From contig JBGUJZ010000012.1 in the NCBI GenBank assembly GCA_045114175.1, forward strand, positions 1 through 45,516: 45,516 bases of DNA, written 5' to 3'. A model generated the notes under the pieces. The model had not been told where the DNA came from. It did no database searches and saw only the letters and a list, made by a program, of their open reading frames with translations. Positions 1 through 6,723 of this stretch are shown here, one piece after another (within the stretch, counting starts at the first letter, position 1; each line of letters starts with the position of its first letter). A program made the translations under genes and the position numbers. The DNA comes from Cacconaster sp045114175. GTDB taxonomy: Bacteria > Bacteroidota > Bacteroidia > Bacteroidales > UBA932.

Positions 1-2
1 AT

Positions 3-215
3 GTTAAACGGAATGCGATAATTGACCTGGACAAGAATGGGCGCTTCATTCCGTTTTGTACAAAAATGGTTTTCCTGAAGTACTACACTCAATCAGACCA
101 GAACCAACTCCATTTCTGGGGCGAACCCGATCGCAAGGCATACATTGAGGCAATGAATGCTGTTTTGAAGGATTACTTGGTGGAGAAAATTGAGATTGGA
201 GCACAAGAAGAATAA
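3..215 (+). CDS. DUF262-type protein, C-terminal fragment (cut by window edge)
   Basis: An open frame enters from the left edge and ends at TAA 213-215; about 70 residues are visible. The fragment contains FIPFCTKMVFLKYYT followed by a hydrophobic-acidic tail (HFWGEPDRKAYIEAM). This resembles the C-terminal end of large DUF262-family proteins (the GmrSD/ParB-like nuclease superfamily), although the diagnostic N-terminal motifs lie outside the window. It stops only 11 nt before the start of a clear DUF262 gene, so the two are probably one operon. The family assignment comes from tail resemblance and context; I see no catalytic motif in this fragment. Confidence 0.5.
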   Translation, partial: VKRNAIIDLDKNGRFIPFCTKMVFLKYYTQSDQNQLHFWGEPDRKAYIEAMNAVLKDYLVEKIEIGAQEE

Positions 216-226
216 CGAACAGTACT

Positions 227-2428
227 ATGGCTAACACATTTACATATTCCGATAGTCAGCATACATTCGCAGACATATTTAATTCCACTTTCAAGTCTGG
301 GGAGGAAGATGTTCAGCTCACGAGTATCGTTATCCCTAAGATTCAAAGGGATTATGCACAAGGTCGTATCACACAGGAGGCCGTTAGAGTAAGAAATAAA
401 TTCCTTGATGCTTTATTTGAAGCGGTTGAAGGTGCACCCATTACTCTTGACTTCGTATATGGCAATATTGATAAAAGTGGCGTTTTAACTCCATTGGACG
501 GGCAACAGCGCTTAACCACGCTATTTCTTCTTCATTGGTTCGCAGCTAAGAAAGAGCATGTTCCTGAAACAGAGTACTCGTTCTTGAGCGGTTTTTCATA
601 TGAGAACAGACCATCGTCCAGAGATTTTTGCCACAAATTACTTCCATTTGAGCCCTCTTTTTCCGTTCTTCTCTCGTCAGAAATCATTGATCAAAATTGG
701 TTCCCACTGGACTGGAAGCACGATCCCACTATCGAATCAATGCTAACGATGCTGGATGCTATACAGACAAAATTCTCTGGAGTAGAGGATCTATGGGGCA
801 AATTAAAGAGTGGTAAGATTTCATTCTATTTTCTCCCCATCAAAGATATGGGCCTCACTGATGAGATCTATATCAAAATGAATTCGCGAGGCAAGCCCTT
901 AACCCAGTTCGAACACTTCAAAGCCGAGTTTGAACATTCTCTTGAAAAAATCGATAAGACTGCCTGCAAACGGGTTATTAACAAAATCGATCGGGAATGG
1001 ACAGACCTCCTATGGCCGTATCGTGGCGACAACAATATCATTGATGATGAATTCCTTCGCTATTTCCGATTTATCTGCGATATCATCTGTTATAAACAGA
1101 ATGGAAGCCCAAAGATTTCTGATGAATTCGAACTGGTAAAAGAGTATTTTAGCAGCGAGGATGCAGTCACAAATCTAACCATTCTTGAATCCTTTTTTGA
1201 CTGTTGGCTCAAGATCCAGAAGGATGAACAACCTTTTACTGAGTTCTTTGAAAGTCACATAGCTCATGAACATCAACCGGGGAAGATTACTGTAGAAAGC
1301 AGATATGTGATTGATGTGTTCGAGGATTGCTTGAGAAACTACGGTGAGTTGATTTCTGGAAGAAATCGAAAGTTCCCGTTAAACAGAACTGTCCTTCTTT
1401 ATGCTGTCATAACTTATCTTTTGCATAAAGATATTCTTACAGAGGATGAATTCGGGCTACGTTTGCGTCACATACACAACCTTATTCAAAACTCTCCTGA
1501 TGAGATAAGCGATAGTGAGGCTCGTCAAGGAGGTAACCGTATGCCCGCCATCATCAAGCAAGTGGAACACATTATTCTCACTGGCGAGATATATCCGGAC
1601 GAGGAGATTACCATCAACTTCAACGCCAATCAGCTAAGTGAGGAACGCGATAAGATTCTCTGGATTCAGGATAATCCTGAAAAAGCGGAAGTATTGTTTG
1701 AGATTGAAGACCATCCTCTCCTTCATGGTCAGATAGGTGTAATCGGCTTGGACAATATTGACTTAGCCCCGAGATTTCAATCTCTTTTCGACTGTGATTG
1801 GGACAATGTGAATTGTGCTATGCTTGCTATTGGAAACTATGGTCAACAGGAGTCAAATAACTGGCGTTGGCAATTTGGCTCAAAAAATGACTCATCCTGG
1901 GAGTTTCTCTTCCATATGGGTGCTGCCAAGAATTTCGATAGCACAAAAGCCGTCCTTCTCCAGCTTCTAAACAAGGAGGAGTCATTTAATGATGTTTACC
2001 TCAAGTCCATTAAAGAGGAATACATCATCAAATGCGAGAGCGATAACCATTATGACTGGCGATATTACTGGCTGAAATATGACTCTTTCCGCGACACCAA
2101 GTATGGCAAATACTATTTTGAATCTAGCTCTTTAGATGAGCCCTATCGTACTGTTTTAATGAAAACAAGATCCTACATATCAGAAAGCTCCTTCGTGCCC
2201 TATTTATTCGAGATTGATTCGGCTCACATCTCGCAAAATGATTATGGAAGATCTTTAGTTTATGATAAGTTCTACGTCAAAAATTTAAACGATTCGTTTG
2301 TCTTCTATTCGGCAGTGGACAACAGTTTACTGAAAACCGTTATGATCCCTCAGGAAAACAGTATCGACACTGTCAACCGAGTAGAGTTAGGGAAAAAGAT
2401 TTTGGCCGAATACAGAGTCCTAACCTGA
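227..2428 (+). CDS. DUF262 domain protein (GmrSD-like family), 733 aa
   Basis: The N-terminal third carries the hallmarks of DUF262 (ParB/Srx-like fold): IPKIQRDYAQGR near residue 37, the DGQQRLTTL motif near residue 89, and KMNSRGKPLTQFEHFKAEFE near residue 218. In studied relatives (the GmrS part of type IV restriction enzymes, SspE) this domain binds or hydrolyses nucleotides and gates a nuclease. The C-terminal 350 residues are rich in aromatic and acidic residues (DWRYYWLKYDSF) and show no evident HNH/DUF1524 motif. It follows another apparent DUF262 gene by 11 nt, and paired DUF262 genes are common in bacterial accessory regions. The gene is AT-richer than the core genes here. A defence role is inference. 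Confidence 0.85.
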   Translation: MANTFTYSDSQHTFADIFNSTFKSGEEDVQLTSIVIPKIQRDYAQGRITQEAVRVRNKFLDALFEAVEGAPITLDFVYGNIDKSGVLTPLDGQQRLTTLFLLHWFAAKKEHVPETEYSFLSGFSYENRPSSRDFCHKLLPFEPSFSVLLSSEIIDQNWFPLDWKHDPTIESMLTMLDAIQTKFSGVEDLWGKLKSGKISFYFLPIKDMGLTDEIYIKMNSRGKPLTQFEHFKAEFEHSLEKIDKTACKRVINKIDREWTDLLWPYRGDNNIIDDEFLRYFRFICDIICYKQNGSPKISDEFELVKEYFSSEDAVTNLTILESFFDCWLKIQKDEQPFTEFFESHIAHEHQPGKITVESRYVIDVFEDCLRNYGELISGRNRKFPLNRTVLLYAVITYLLHKDILTEDEFGLRLRHIHNLIQNSPDEISDSEARQGGNRMPAIIKQVEHIILTGEIYPDEEITINFNANQLSEERDKILWIQDNPEKAEVLFEIEDHPLLHGQIGVIGLDNIDLAPRFQSLFDCDWDNVNCAMLAIGNYGQQESNNWRWQFGSKNDSSWEFLFHMGAAKNFDSTKAVLLQLLNKEESFNDVYLKSIKEEYIIKCESDNHYDWRYYWLKYDSFRDTKYGKYYFESSSLDEPYRTVLMKTRSYISESSFVPYLFEIDSAHISQNDYGRSLVYDKFYVKNLNDSFVFYSAVDNSLLKTVMIPQENSIDTVNRVELGKKILAEYRVLT

Positions 2429-2436
2429 GAATACGT

Positions 2437-2444
2437 TATATTTG
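2437..2444 (+). promoter_or_regulatory. -7 promoter box of Bacteroidota type
   Basis: TATATTTG matches TAnnTTTG and lies 39 nt before the ATG at 2484. I see no good TTTG -33 partner, so this is a moderate call. Confidence 0.4.
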
Positions 2445-2483
2445 TAACCGACAACGATTACATTATTGATTCAAATTCGCACC

Positions 2484-3125
2484 ATGAAGAAACTACTGCT
2501 ATTTCTATCGCTATTGACCATCTGCAGTCATAGTTTTGCTCAGACTAAAGGAGATAAGTACATCTCGTTCGCCATTGGCGGATCATTAGGACAGTCTTAC
2601 GTAGAGTATTTCAACGGTTCATCCACACAGGCGGCACAGGCCCCCTCGGACACAAAAATAAGTTTGCAGGGCGAATTCGCTTATTTCGTGGCCGACAACA
2701 TCCGGCTATCATTTGCGCTAGGACTACCCTACGTCTCTTCCCCGACAGAAAAAGCTGGTTCTATCTGGCTGAGAGATAATTCTTCTGGTATTGATATCAA
2801 TCCTAACGCAGCATATTACTATAAAATTGCCGATCGCGTGTATTATACGCCAGAATTTGGTCTTTCATTTGGATTCGGCAATCGTTCAGTTCAAGAATCG
2901 GCCTCAAGCACAACCCACCTAAAAGTGACCTCTTGGGAGCTTTATCTTCAGTTTGTTTCATTTGAGTTTAGAGTAAAAGAAGGATTTGCTCTAGGATTCT
3001 CTGCTGGAACGCTGTCTTACGGCGGTTATCGATATAACGACACCAATACCGCTCAGTATATCGCTGCTGTTGGTCCAGCTTTTTCACTTAACGATGGCGC
3101 CTTATTCGTTAGGTTCTACTTATAG
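2484..3125 (+). CDS. Predicted outer-membrane beta-barrel protein, secreted
   Basis: This 213-residue protein begins with a clean signal peptide (MKKLLLFLSLLTICSHSFAQ), which is why the ATG at 2484 is preferred over one 18 nt upstream. The mature part alternates aromatic, hydrophobic and polar residues in strand-like segments (YISFAIGGSLGQSY, RLSFALGLPYV, YYTPEFGLSFGFG, GFALGFSAGTLSYGGY) and ends in ALFVRFYL, a typical barrel end with an aromatic two residues from the C-terminus. This resembles small porin-like or OmpX/PorT-type barrels of Bacteroidota. A specific family is not recognised. It shares the AT-rich composition of the preceding DUF262 gene, and a function cannot be assigned. Confidence 0.65.
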   Translation: MKKLLLFLSLLTICSHSFAQTKGDKYISFAIGGSLGQSYVEYFNGSSTQAAQAPSDTKISLQGEFAYFVADNIRLSFALGLPYVSSPTEKAGSIWLRDNSSGIDINPNAAYYYKIADRVYYTPEFGLSFGFGNRSVQESASSTTHLKVTSWELYLQFVSFEFRVKEGFALGFSAGTLSYGGYRYNDTNTAQYIAAVGPAFSLNDGALFVRFYL

Positions 3126-3163
3126 TACTTGAAAGTAGTTATAATCCATTATGAATCCAACAC

Positions 3164-3178
3164 TTAAAAAAGTCTCAA
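3164..3178. repeat. Direct repeat, left copy
   Basis: TTAAAAAAGTCTCAA here recurs at 3505-3520 with one additional A. The two copies bracket about 325 bp of intergenic DNA. Part of the match is a low-complexity A-run, but GTCTCAA is shared exactly. Confidence 0.4.
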
Positions 3179-3373
3179 CGTTTGCTCATATGCGCTTAAC
3201 GCGTTTTTTATCGTTACATTAGTCTAAATGTACATTTAAATATTCCCAACGATAAGCCCACGCCAAAACCATTATAATTGTAGTTGAGACAATTACTACT
3301 TGCTGCAAAACGCAAAAAAGCCCGCCCAGGAGAGGATTTTTGCACGATGGTACGTGTCTAATGATACGTCAAT

Positions 3374-3412
3374 TAAAAAAAAGGCCCGAGAGGTGATTAC
3401 TTCTCGGGCCTT
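3374..3412 (-). terminator. Rho-independent terminator, minus strand
   Basis: Eleven-base arms AAGGCCCGAGA (3381-3391) and TCTCGGGCCTT (3402-3412) enclose a 10-nt loop. On the minus strand the stem is followed by a run of eight T residues. It can end transcripts of the lipoprotein gene at 3532-4443, about 120 nt upstream on that strand, and/or the candidate small RNA. Confidence 0.8.
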
Positions 3413-3459
3413 CCACTCCGTTTGTAAAACTAAAAAGTCATGTCTCACAACTTTTTGTT
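3374..3459 (-). ncRNA. Candidate small RNA between -7 box and intrinsic terminator
   Basis: On the minus strand a TATATTTG box (3463-3470) is followed by two stem-loops. The first is an AT-rich hairpin with arms AAAAAGT at 3432-3438 and ACTTTTT at 3450-3456. The second is the GC-rich terminator stem at 3381-3412 followed by U residues. The transcript would be about 80-85 nt, has no start codon with a meaningful reading frame, and resembles the general plan of bacterial trans-acting sRNAs. I find no good -33 TTTG, and no known RNA family is recognised. Confidence 0.35.
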
Positions 3460-3504
3460 ATGCAAATATAGTGTTTTTCTGATTAGTTTGTAATTACTTA
3501 AAGT

Positions 3505-3520
3505 TTAAAAAAAGTCTCAA
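3505..3520. repeat. Direct repeat, right copy
   Basis: TTAAAAAAAGTCTCAA matches the copy at 3164-3178 except for one extra A. It lies 11 nt beyond the stop codon of the minus-strand lipoprotein gene. Confidence 0.4.
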
Positions 3521-3531
3521 ATCCTTAGCCT

Positions 3532-4443
3532 CTACTTGCGGACCGGACGGATGTTTTGGCCGACACAACGTCCGCAGAAAGTTTGCTCAAACCAAGTGTC
3601 GCCAAATGCCATGCCCCAGCCGCAATTCGGGGTATTTTTGTAGAGCGAAGAACTCCAATAAAAACCCCGTTCGCCCATATAGACAAGGCCATAACCTTCG
3701 ATTCCGCCCACACCTCCGGCAGCAGGGAGGAAAATACTGTTTCCATTTTTCTTGCTGGTAACTCTGTATCCATTGGCGCCATTTTCGGTATCCCAAGTCC
3801 AGGTGCAGTTAGACGGGTTTGTCAACTCTGCGACTTCATCTATGGTGGGCATACGCCAATCGCCGCCCATTATGTGAGCGGCAGCATCGTCAGCTGCTTC
3901 GAGGACAAGTTTATCATCTACGTTACCGTAGTAACTCATCGTGCAATACTTTTTCATAGAGTTATCTGCTCCGTTGCACAACGTATAGGTTGACCAGTCG
4001 TAGTCTGTCTTTGTGGAAGTTTCGCCCCAGGCATAATAACCGCCGGGCTCCTCCGGCTTTGTAGCGCCGAGGTTGCAGGTGCACCACCTGACGGAAAGGC
4101 CCAAATCCACCGCCTCATAGAGGCTTTCAACCGTTACCGCACAATGGGTCATCAGGCCATTATTGGCCTTTGCTGTAACATTGGCCTTCCCCTCTTTAAC
4201 GGCAGTGATGACTCCGTCCGGATCTACAGTGACAACTTCTTGGTTGGAACTGCTCCAGGTGATGGACGGATCGGTGGCATTTTCCGGAACAACGCTAGCC
4301 ACCAACGTGGCGGTTTCTCCTTCCGTCAGGGTCACCTTATCCGGCTGCACTATCACGGATGTGACAATAATCTCTTTGGGCTTACAAGCAACGGCCATTG
4401 CCACGATCAGGCAGCAAAACAGGGATATCAGGATTTTTCTCAT
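3532..4443 (-). CDS. Lipoprotein with BIG2 Ig-like domain and FISUMP/DUF1566-like C-terminal domain
   Basis: This is a 303-residue protein. MRKILISLFCCLIVAMAVAC is a lipoprotein signal peptide ending in a lipobox, so it is likely anchored at the cell surface or outer membrane; the open frame extends far upstream but this start is clear. Residues 25-95 form a bacterial Ig-like group 2 domain (VTLTEGETATLVASVVPENA, then ITWSSSNQEVVTVDPDGVITAVKEG). The rest matches the Fibrobacter succinogenes major paralogous / DUF1566 type domain: VDLGLSVRWCTCNLGA, YYAWGET, GGDWRMPTIDEVAEL, GFYWSSS and the terminal GQNIRPVRK. Such proteins are common in gut Bacteroidota, perhaps as adhesins or binding proteins; the ligand is unknown. 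A -7 box lies 6 nt before the ATG. Confidence 0.85.
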   Translation of the reverse strand: MRKILISLFCCLIVAMAVACKPKEIIVTSVIVQPDKVTLTEGETATLVASVVPENATDPSITWSSSNQEVVTVDPDGVITAVKEGKANVTAKANNGLMTHCAVTVESLYEAVDLGLSVRWCTCNLGATKPEEPGGYYAWGETSTKTDYDWSTYTLCNGADNSMKKYCTMSYYGNVDDKLVLEAADDAAAHIMGGDWRMPTIDEVAELTNPSNCTWTWDTENGANGYRVTSKKNGNSIFLPAAGGVGGIEGYGLVYMGERGFYWSSSLYKNTPNCGWGMAFGDTWFEQTFCGRCVGQNIRPVRK

Positions 4444-4449
4444 AGGACT

Positions 4450-4457
4450 CAAAGGTA
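4450..4457 (-). promoter_or_regulatory. -7 promoter box for the BIG2/FISUMP lipoprotein
   Basis: TACCTTTG on the minus strand lies only 6 nt upstream of the ATG at 4443. A TTG, read as CAA on the plus strand at 4479-4481, is about 21 nt further upstream. Transcription would start at or beside the start codon. Confidence 0.55.
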
Positions 4458-4503
4458 ATAAGAAAAAGCCTAACTTTACAACCGATTTCAAACTGCATTT
4501 GTT

Positions 4504-5382
4504 ATGGCACACAAAAAATCCATACGCTTCTGGGGCGACCATCAAGTCCGCGCCGTTTGGGATGAGGAACATTCCAAATGGTGGTTCTCGGCCATAGACA
4601 TCGTCCGAGCCATCAATGACGAGGAGGATTATAAGAAGAGCCGTAACTACTGGAAGTATCTGAAGGGTAAGATGGCCAGCGAGGGTATCGAACTGGTTAG
4701 TGTCACTAACCACTTCAAGTTCGAAGCGCCGGACGGTAAGCAGCGGGCTTCGGATGCGTTGGACGCAACGTGTGTCCAGACGCTGGCCAAGCACTATCCG
4801 GCCAATCGGGCGATTGCGTTCCTGGAGTGGTTTACCTATAGTGATAATACCATCGACGGACAAAGTAAGAAGAAGGCGTACGACTTGTTTGAAAGCGGTC
4901 TGCTGGATTCCCTGGAGCCCGGAACGGTGAAGTGCCTGCAGCAGATTCACGCCTACATCTTCGGCGGACTTTATGATTTCGCCGGCCAGATCCGCACAAA
5001 GAATATCAGCAAGGGCGGATTTACCTTTGCCAACGCGCTGCATTTCCCGACGATTCTTCCAACTATCGAGCGAATGCCGGAAAACACCTTCGATGAAATT
5101 GCCGACAAATACATTGAAATGAATGTTGCGCATCCGTTTATGGAGGGCAACGGACGCAGCACGCGTATCTGGCTGGACCTGATGTTGCGCAGGTCCCTCA
5201 AAAAATGCGTCGATTGGAGTCGGATCAACAAGAAATCCTATCTGGAAGCGATGAGCCGCAGTGTGGTTGACTCCACTCCCATCAAAGCCCTCCTGCTGTC
5301 TGCTTTGACGGATAAAATCGATGACTGCGAAACCTTCATGAAGGGCATCGACTATTCTTACTATTACGAGCAGACGGAATAG
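4504..5382 (+). CDS. Bro-N-Fic fusion protein (putative AMP-transferase)
   Basis: The 292-residue protein starts with a Bro-N (phage antirepressor-like) domain at about residues 5-95 (FWGDHQVRAVWDEEHSKWWF, then SAIDIVRAI). A Fic domain follows at about 110-285, with the catalytic motif HPFMEGNGRSTR starting at His210. Fic enzymes usually transfer AMP or another phosphate-containing moiety to target-protein side chains. The extreme C-terminus contains SYYYE (Ser285 to Glu289) in GIDYSYYYEQTE, placed like the [S/T]xxxE[G/N] inhibitory helix of class III Fic proteins but with Gln after the Glu. This suggests autoinhibition. It is divergent from the lipoprotein gene and 27 nt ahead of an S41 peptidase gene. 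The target and a DNA-binding role for Bro-N are unknown. Confidence 0.88.
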   Translation: MAHKKSIRFWGDHQVRAVWDEEHSKWWFSAIDIVRAINDEEDYKKSRNYWKYLKGKMASEGIELVSVTNHFKFEAPDGKQRASDALDATCVQTLAKHYPANRAIAFLEWFTYSDNTIDGQSKKKAYDLFESGLLDSLEPGTVKCLQQIHAYIFGGLYDFAGQIRTKNISKGGFTFANALHFPTILPTIERMPENTFDEIADKYIEMNVAHPFMEGNGRSTRIWLDLMLRRSLKKCVDWSRINKKSYLEAMSRSVVDSTPIKALLLSALTDKIDDCETFMKGIDYSYYYEQTE

Positions 5383-5409
5383 TCTGTTGATTTCTAACAC
5401 GTTCAGTAT

Positions 5410-6318
5410 ATGAAGCATTTGATTTGGATCGTGGCGACGATGGTGATGGCGGCATCGTGCGGGATGCTGGAGAAGCAGGATACGCCGCGTGGCTATGTGA
5501 AACACTGTATCGGGATTCTGGACAAGGAGGCGCTCTATGCGGATACGCCGCAGTGGCGCGCCAAGAAGAAGGCTGTTCTCGCACAGAAGATTACCACGAT
5601 GGATGAAGCGCACGCATTGGTGGCAGAGGCGGCCAGCGTGGCCGGCGGAAAGCACACCTTCCTGCAGGCGCCGGTGAAAGACACCGTCTCCTATCCGGAG
5701 GTGGCGCCCGAGACGACTGTCCTCAAGGGTGGCATCCTCTACGTGAAGTTGCCTGCGCACAGCGGTGTAAAGATTAGCGATGCGCGCTACACGCTTCCCG
5801 TCCTGGAGTTTATCAAAGACAACCTGGATCCCAGGGGTGTGGTGGTGGACCTGCGGGGCAACACGGGCGGCAATATGTACCCGATGATTGCGGCCGTCTC
5901 GCCGCTCCTACCGGACGGCGTGGTGCTGCGGTTCAAGAGCCGCAGGCGGACCACTCCCATCTGGCTGGAGGCAGTGATCCAGTCGCAGAAGATTCCTTCT
6001 AAGTTTATTTTCAAGAGAGAGATATTGCCGATTGCCGTGCTGACGGACGGTGAAACGGCCAGCTCGGGCGAGGCCACCCTGCTCTGCTTCCGCGGGCTGG
6101 AGAATGTGCGGACCTTTGGCGCGCCCACGGCCGGTTATGCCAGCGCCAACCAGTCGCACATCCTGAGTGACGGCTACCTGCTAGCCGTGACCGTCTCGGG
6201 CGATATGGCCCGCACCGGCGAGCTATTCTGTGACGACCCCATCGCCCCGGACGTCCGCACCCCCGAACCCCTCAAAGACGCCCTTCACTGGATCGGCTCC
6301 CTCGCCGAACGGGAATAA
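5410..6318 (+). CDS. S41 family peptidase lipoprotein, nisin-resistance-protein-like
   Basis: This is a 302-residue protein. MKHLIWIVATMVMAASC is a lipoprotein signal with lipobox MAASC. It has the S41 core motifs VVVDLRGNTGGNMYPM and LTDGETASSGEATLL, the latter holding candidate nucleophile Ser219. GGKHTFL contains His82. This Ser/His arrangement, and the following segment FGAPTAGYASANQSH, resemble the Gram-positive nisin resistance protein NSR, which cleaves the lantibiotic tail using a Ser-His pair, more than CtpA-type processing proteases with a Ser-Lys pair. No PDZ domain is evident. It follows the Fic gene by 27 nt and may be co-transcribed. The true substrate is unknown; it may be a peptide in the periplasm or at the surface. 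Confidence 0.8.
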   Translation: MKHLIWIVATMVMAASCGMLEKQDTPRGYVKHCIGILDKEALYADTPQWRAKKKAVLAQKITTMDEAHALVAEAASVAGGKHTFLQAPVKDTVSYPEVAPETTVLKGGILYVKLPAHSGVKISDARYTLPVLEFIKDNLDPRGVVVDLRGNTGGNMYPMIAAVSPLLPDGVVLRFKSRRRTTPIWLEAVIQSQKIPSKFIFKREILPIAVLTDGETASSGEATLLCFRGLENVRTFGAPTAGYASANQSHILSDGYLLAVTVSGDMARTGELFCDDPIAPDVRTPEPLKDALHWIGSLAERE

Positions 6319-6343
6319 TTTTTTTCATACTTTTTAGGTGAAT

Positions 6344-6377
6344 ATTACCAATATTTGGTAATTAATTTCTATCTTTG
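6344..6377 (+). promoter_or_regulatory. higBA promoter with palindromic operator
   Basis: A palindrome with perfect 8-bp arms, ATTACCAA and TTGGTAAT around a central TAT, spans 6344-6362. The -7 box TATCTTTG follows at 6370-6377, 19 nt before the higB ATG. The palindrome overlaps the -33/spacer region, exactly where a HigA-type repressor would block the promoter. This fits autoregulation of a toxin-antitoxin operon; binding is inferred. Confidence 0.65.
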
Positions 6378-6396
6378 CATCATAAAAGATGTTGAT

Positions 6397-6723
6397 ATGA
6401 AGATAGAGATGGATCAGACTTTGCGCGAGCTAATTGAGAACAGACGATGTATAACGAAGCAATATAAAAGTGTTGCTACCAATAACATCTTGTATTCGGG
6501 TCTGGTTCGCACATATCAGGTGCTGGAAGCAGTTGATTGTGCAGAAGAACTAAAAACGTATAGTTTCCTTCATTATGAACGGCTGAAATATGCATACTCC
6601 GGATTGTCTTCTGTCCGTCTAGATAATCGATTCGTTCATCGCCTCATCTTTCAGGAGATGGATGATTACATAACCTTGAAACTCATTACGATTGACGATA
6701 CACACTATGGCAACAAGAAATGA
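6397..6723 (+). CDS. higB: HigB/RelE-like toxin of a type II toxin-antitoxin pair
   Basis: A 108-residue basic protein with the layout of HigB/RelE-superfamily mRNA interferases. A helical first half contains LRELIENRRCI. The C-terminal strand region has YAYSGLSSVRLDNRFVHRLIF and LKLITIDDTHYGNK, comparable to the xSLRLNxQYRLIF ... VxIxDYH pattern of the family. It directly precedes a HigA-like antitoxin gene and overlaps it by 17 nt, the usual toxin-first HigBA order. The ATG at 6397 is chosen because the promoter box ends at 6377. Identification rests mainly on pattern and context; the sequence is a diverged member. Confidence 0.75.
   Translation: MKIEMDQTLRELIENRRCITKQYKSVATNNILYSGLVRTYQVLEAVDCAEELKTYSFLHYERLKYAYSGLSSVRLDNRFVHRLIFQEMDDYITLKLITIDDTHYGNKK

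Larger units (their letters stand above)
3126..3531. other. 406-bp AT-rich intergenic region without a protein gene
   Basis: I see no credible coding sequence here. It contains an 8-bp inverted repeat, TTATCGTT (3208-3215) and AACGATAA (3248-3255). It also has a near-identical 15/16-bp direct repeat at its two ends, a strong minus-strand intrinsic terminator, and a minus-strand -7 box upstream of that terminator, together suggesting a small RNA (listed separately). No tRNA, integrase or attachment site is visible. Confidence 0.6.

Noticed and set aside
3349..3373. Short hairpin ACGTGTC-TAAT-GATACGT as a regulatory element
   Set aside because: Seven pairs with one wobble in AT-rich sequence is within chance, and it has no promoter or gene start close by.
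3300..3482. A 60-codon plus-strand open frame in the intergenic region
   Set aside because: It runs through the terminator stem, has Lys/Ala low-complexity sequence and no promoter or start context; the structures there are better explained as RNA elements on the other strand.
3126..3531. Possible CRISPR or mobile element
   Set aside because: Only two imperfect A-rich repeats and one weak inverted repeat are seen; there are no regularly spaced repeats, transposase or terminal inverted repeats.
5336..5760. Minus-strand coding continuation upstream of the BIG2/FISUMP lipoprotein
   Set aside because: The frame stays open into the Fic and S41 genes, but the lipoprotein signal sequence at 4443 and its adjacent promoter box fix the true start.
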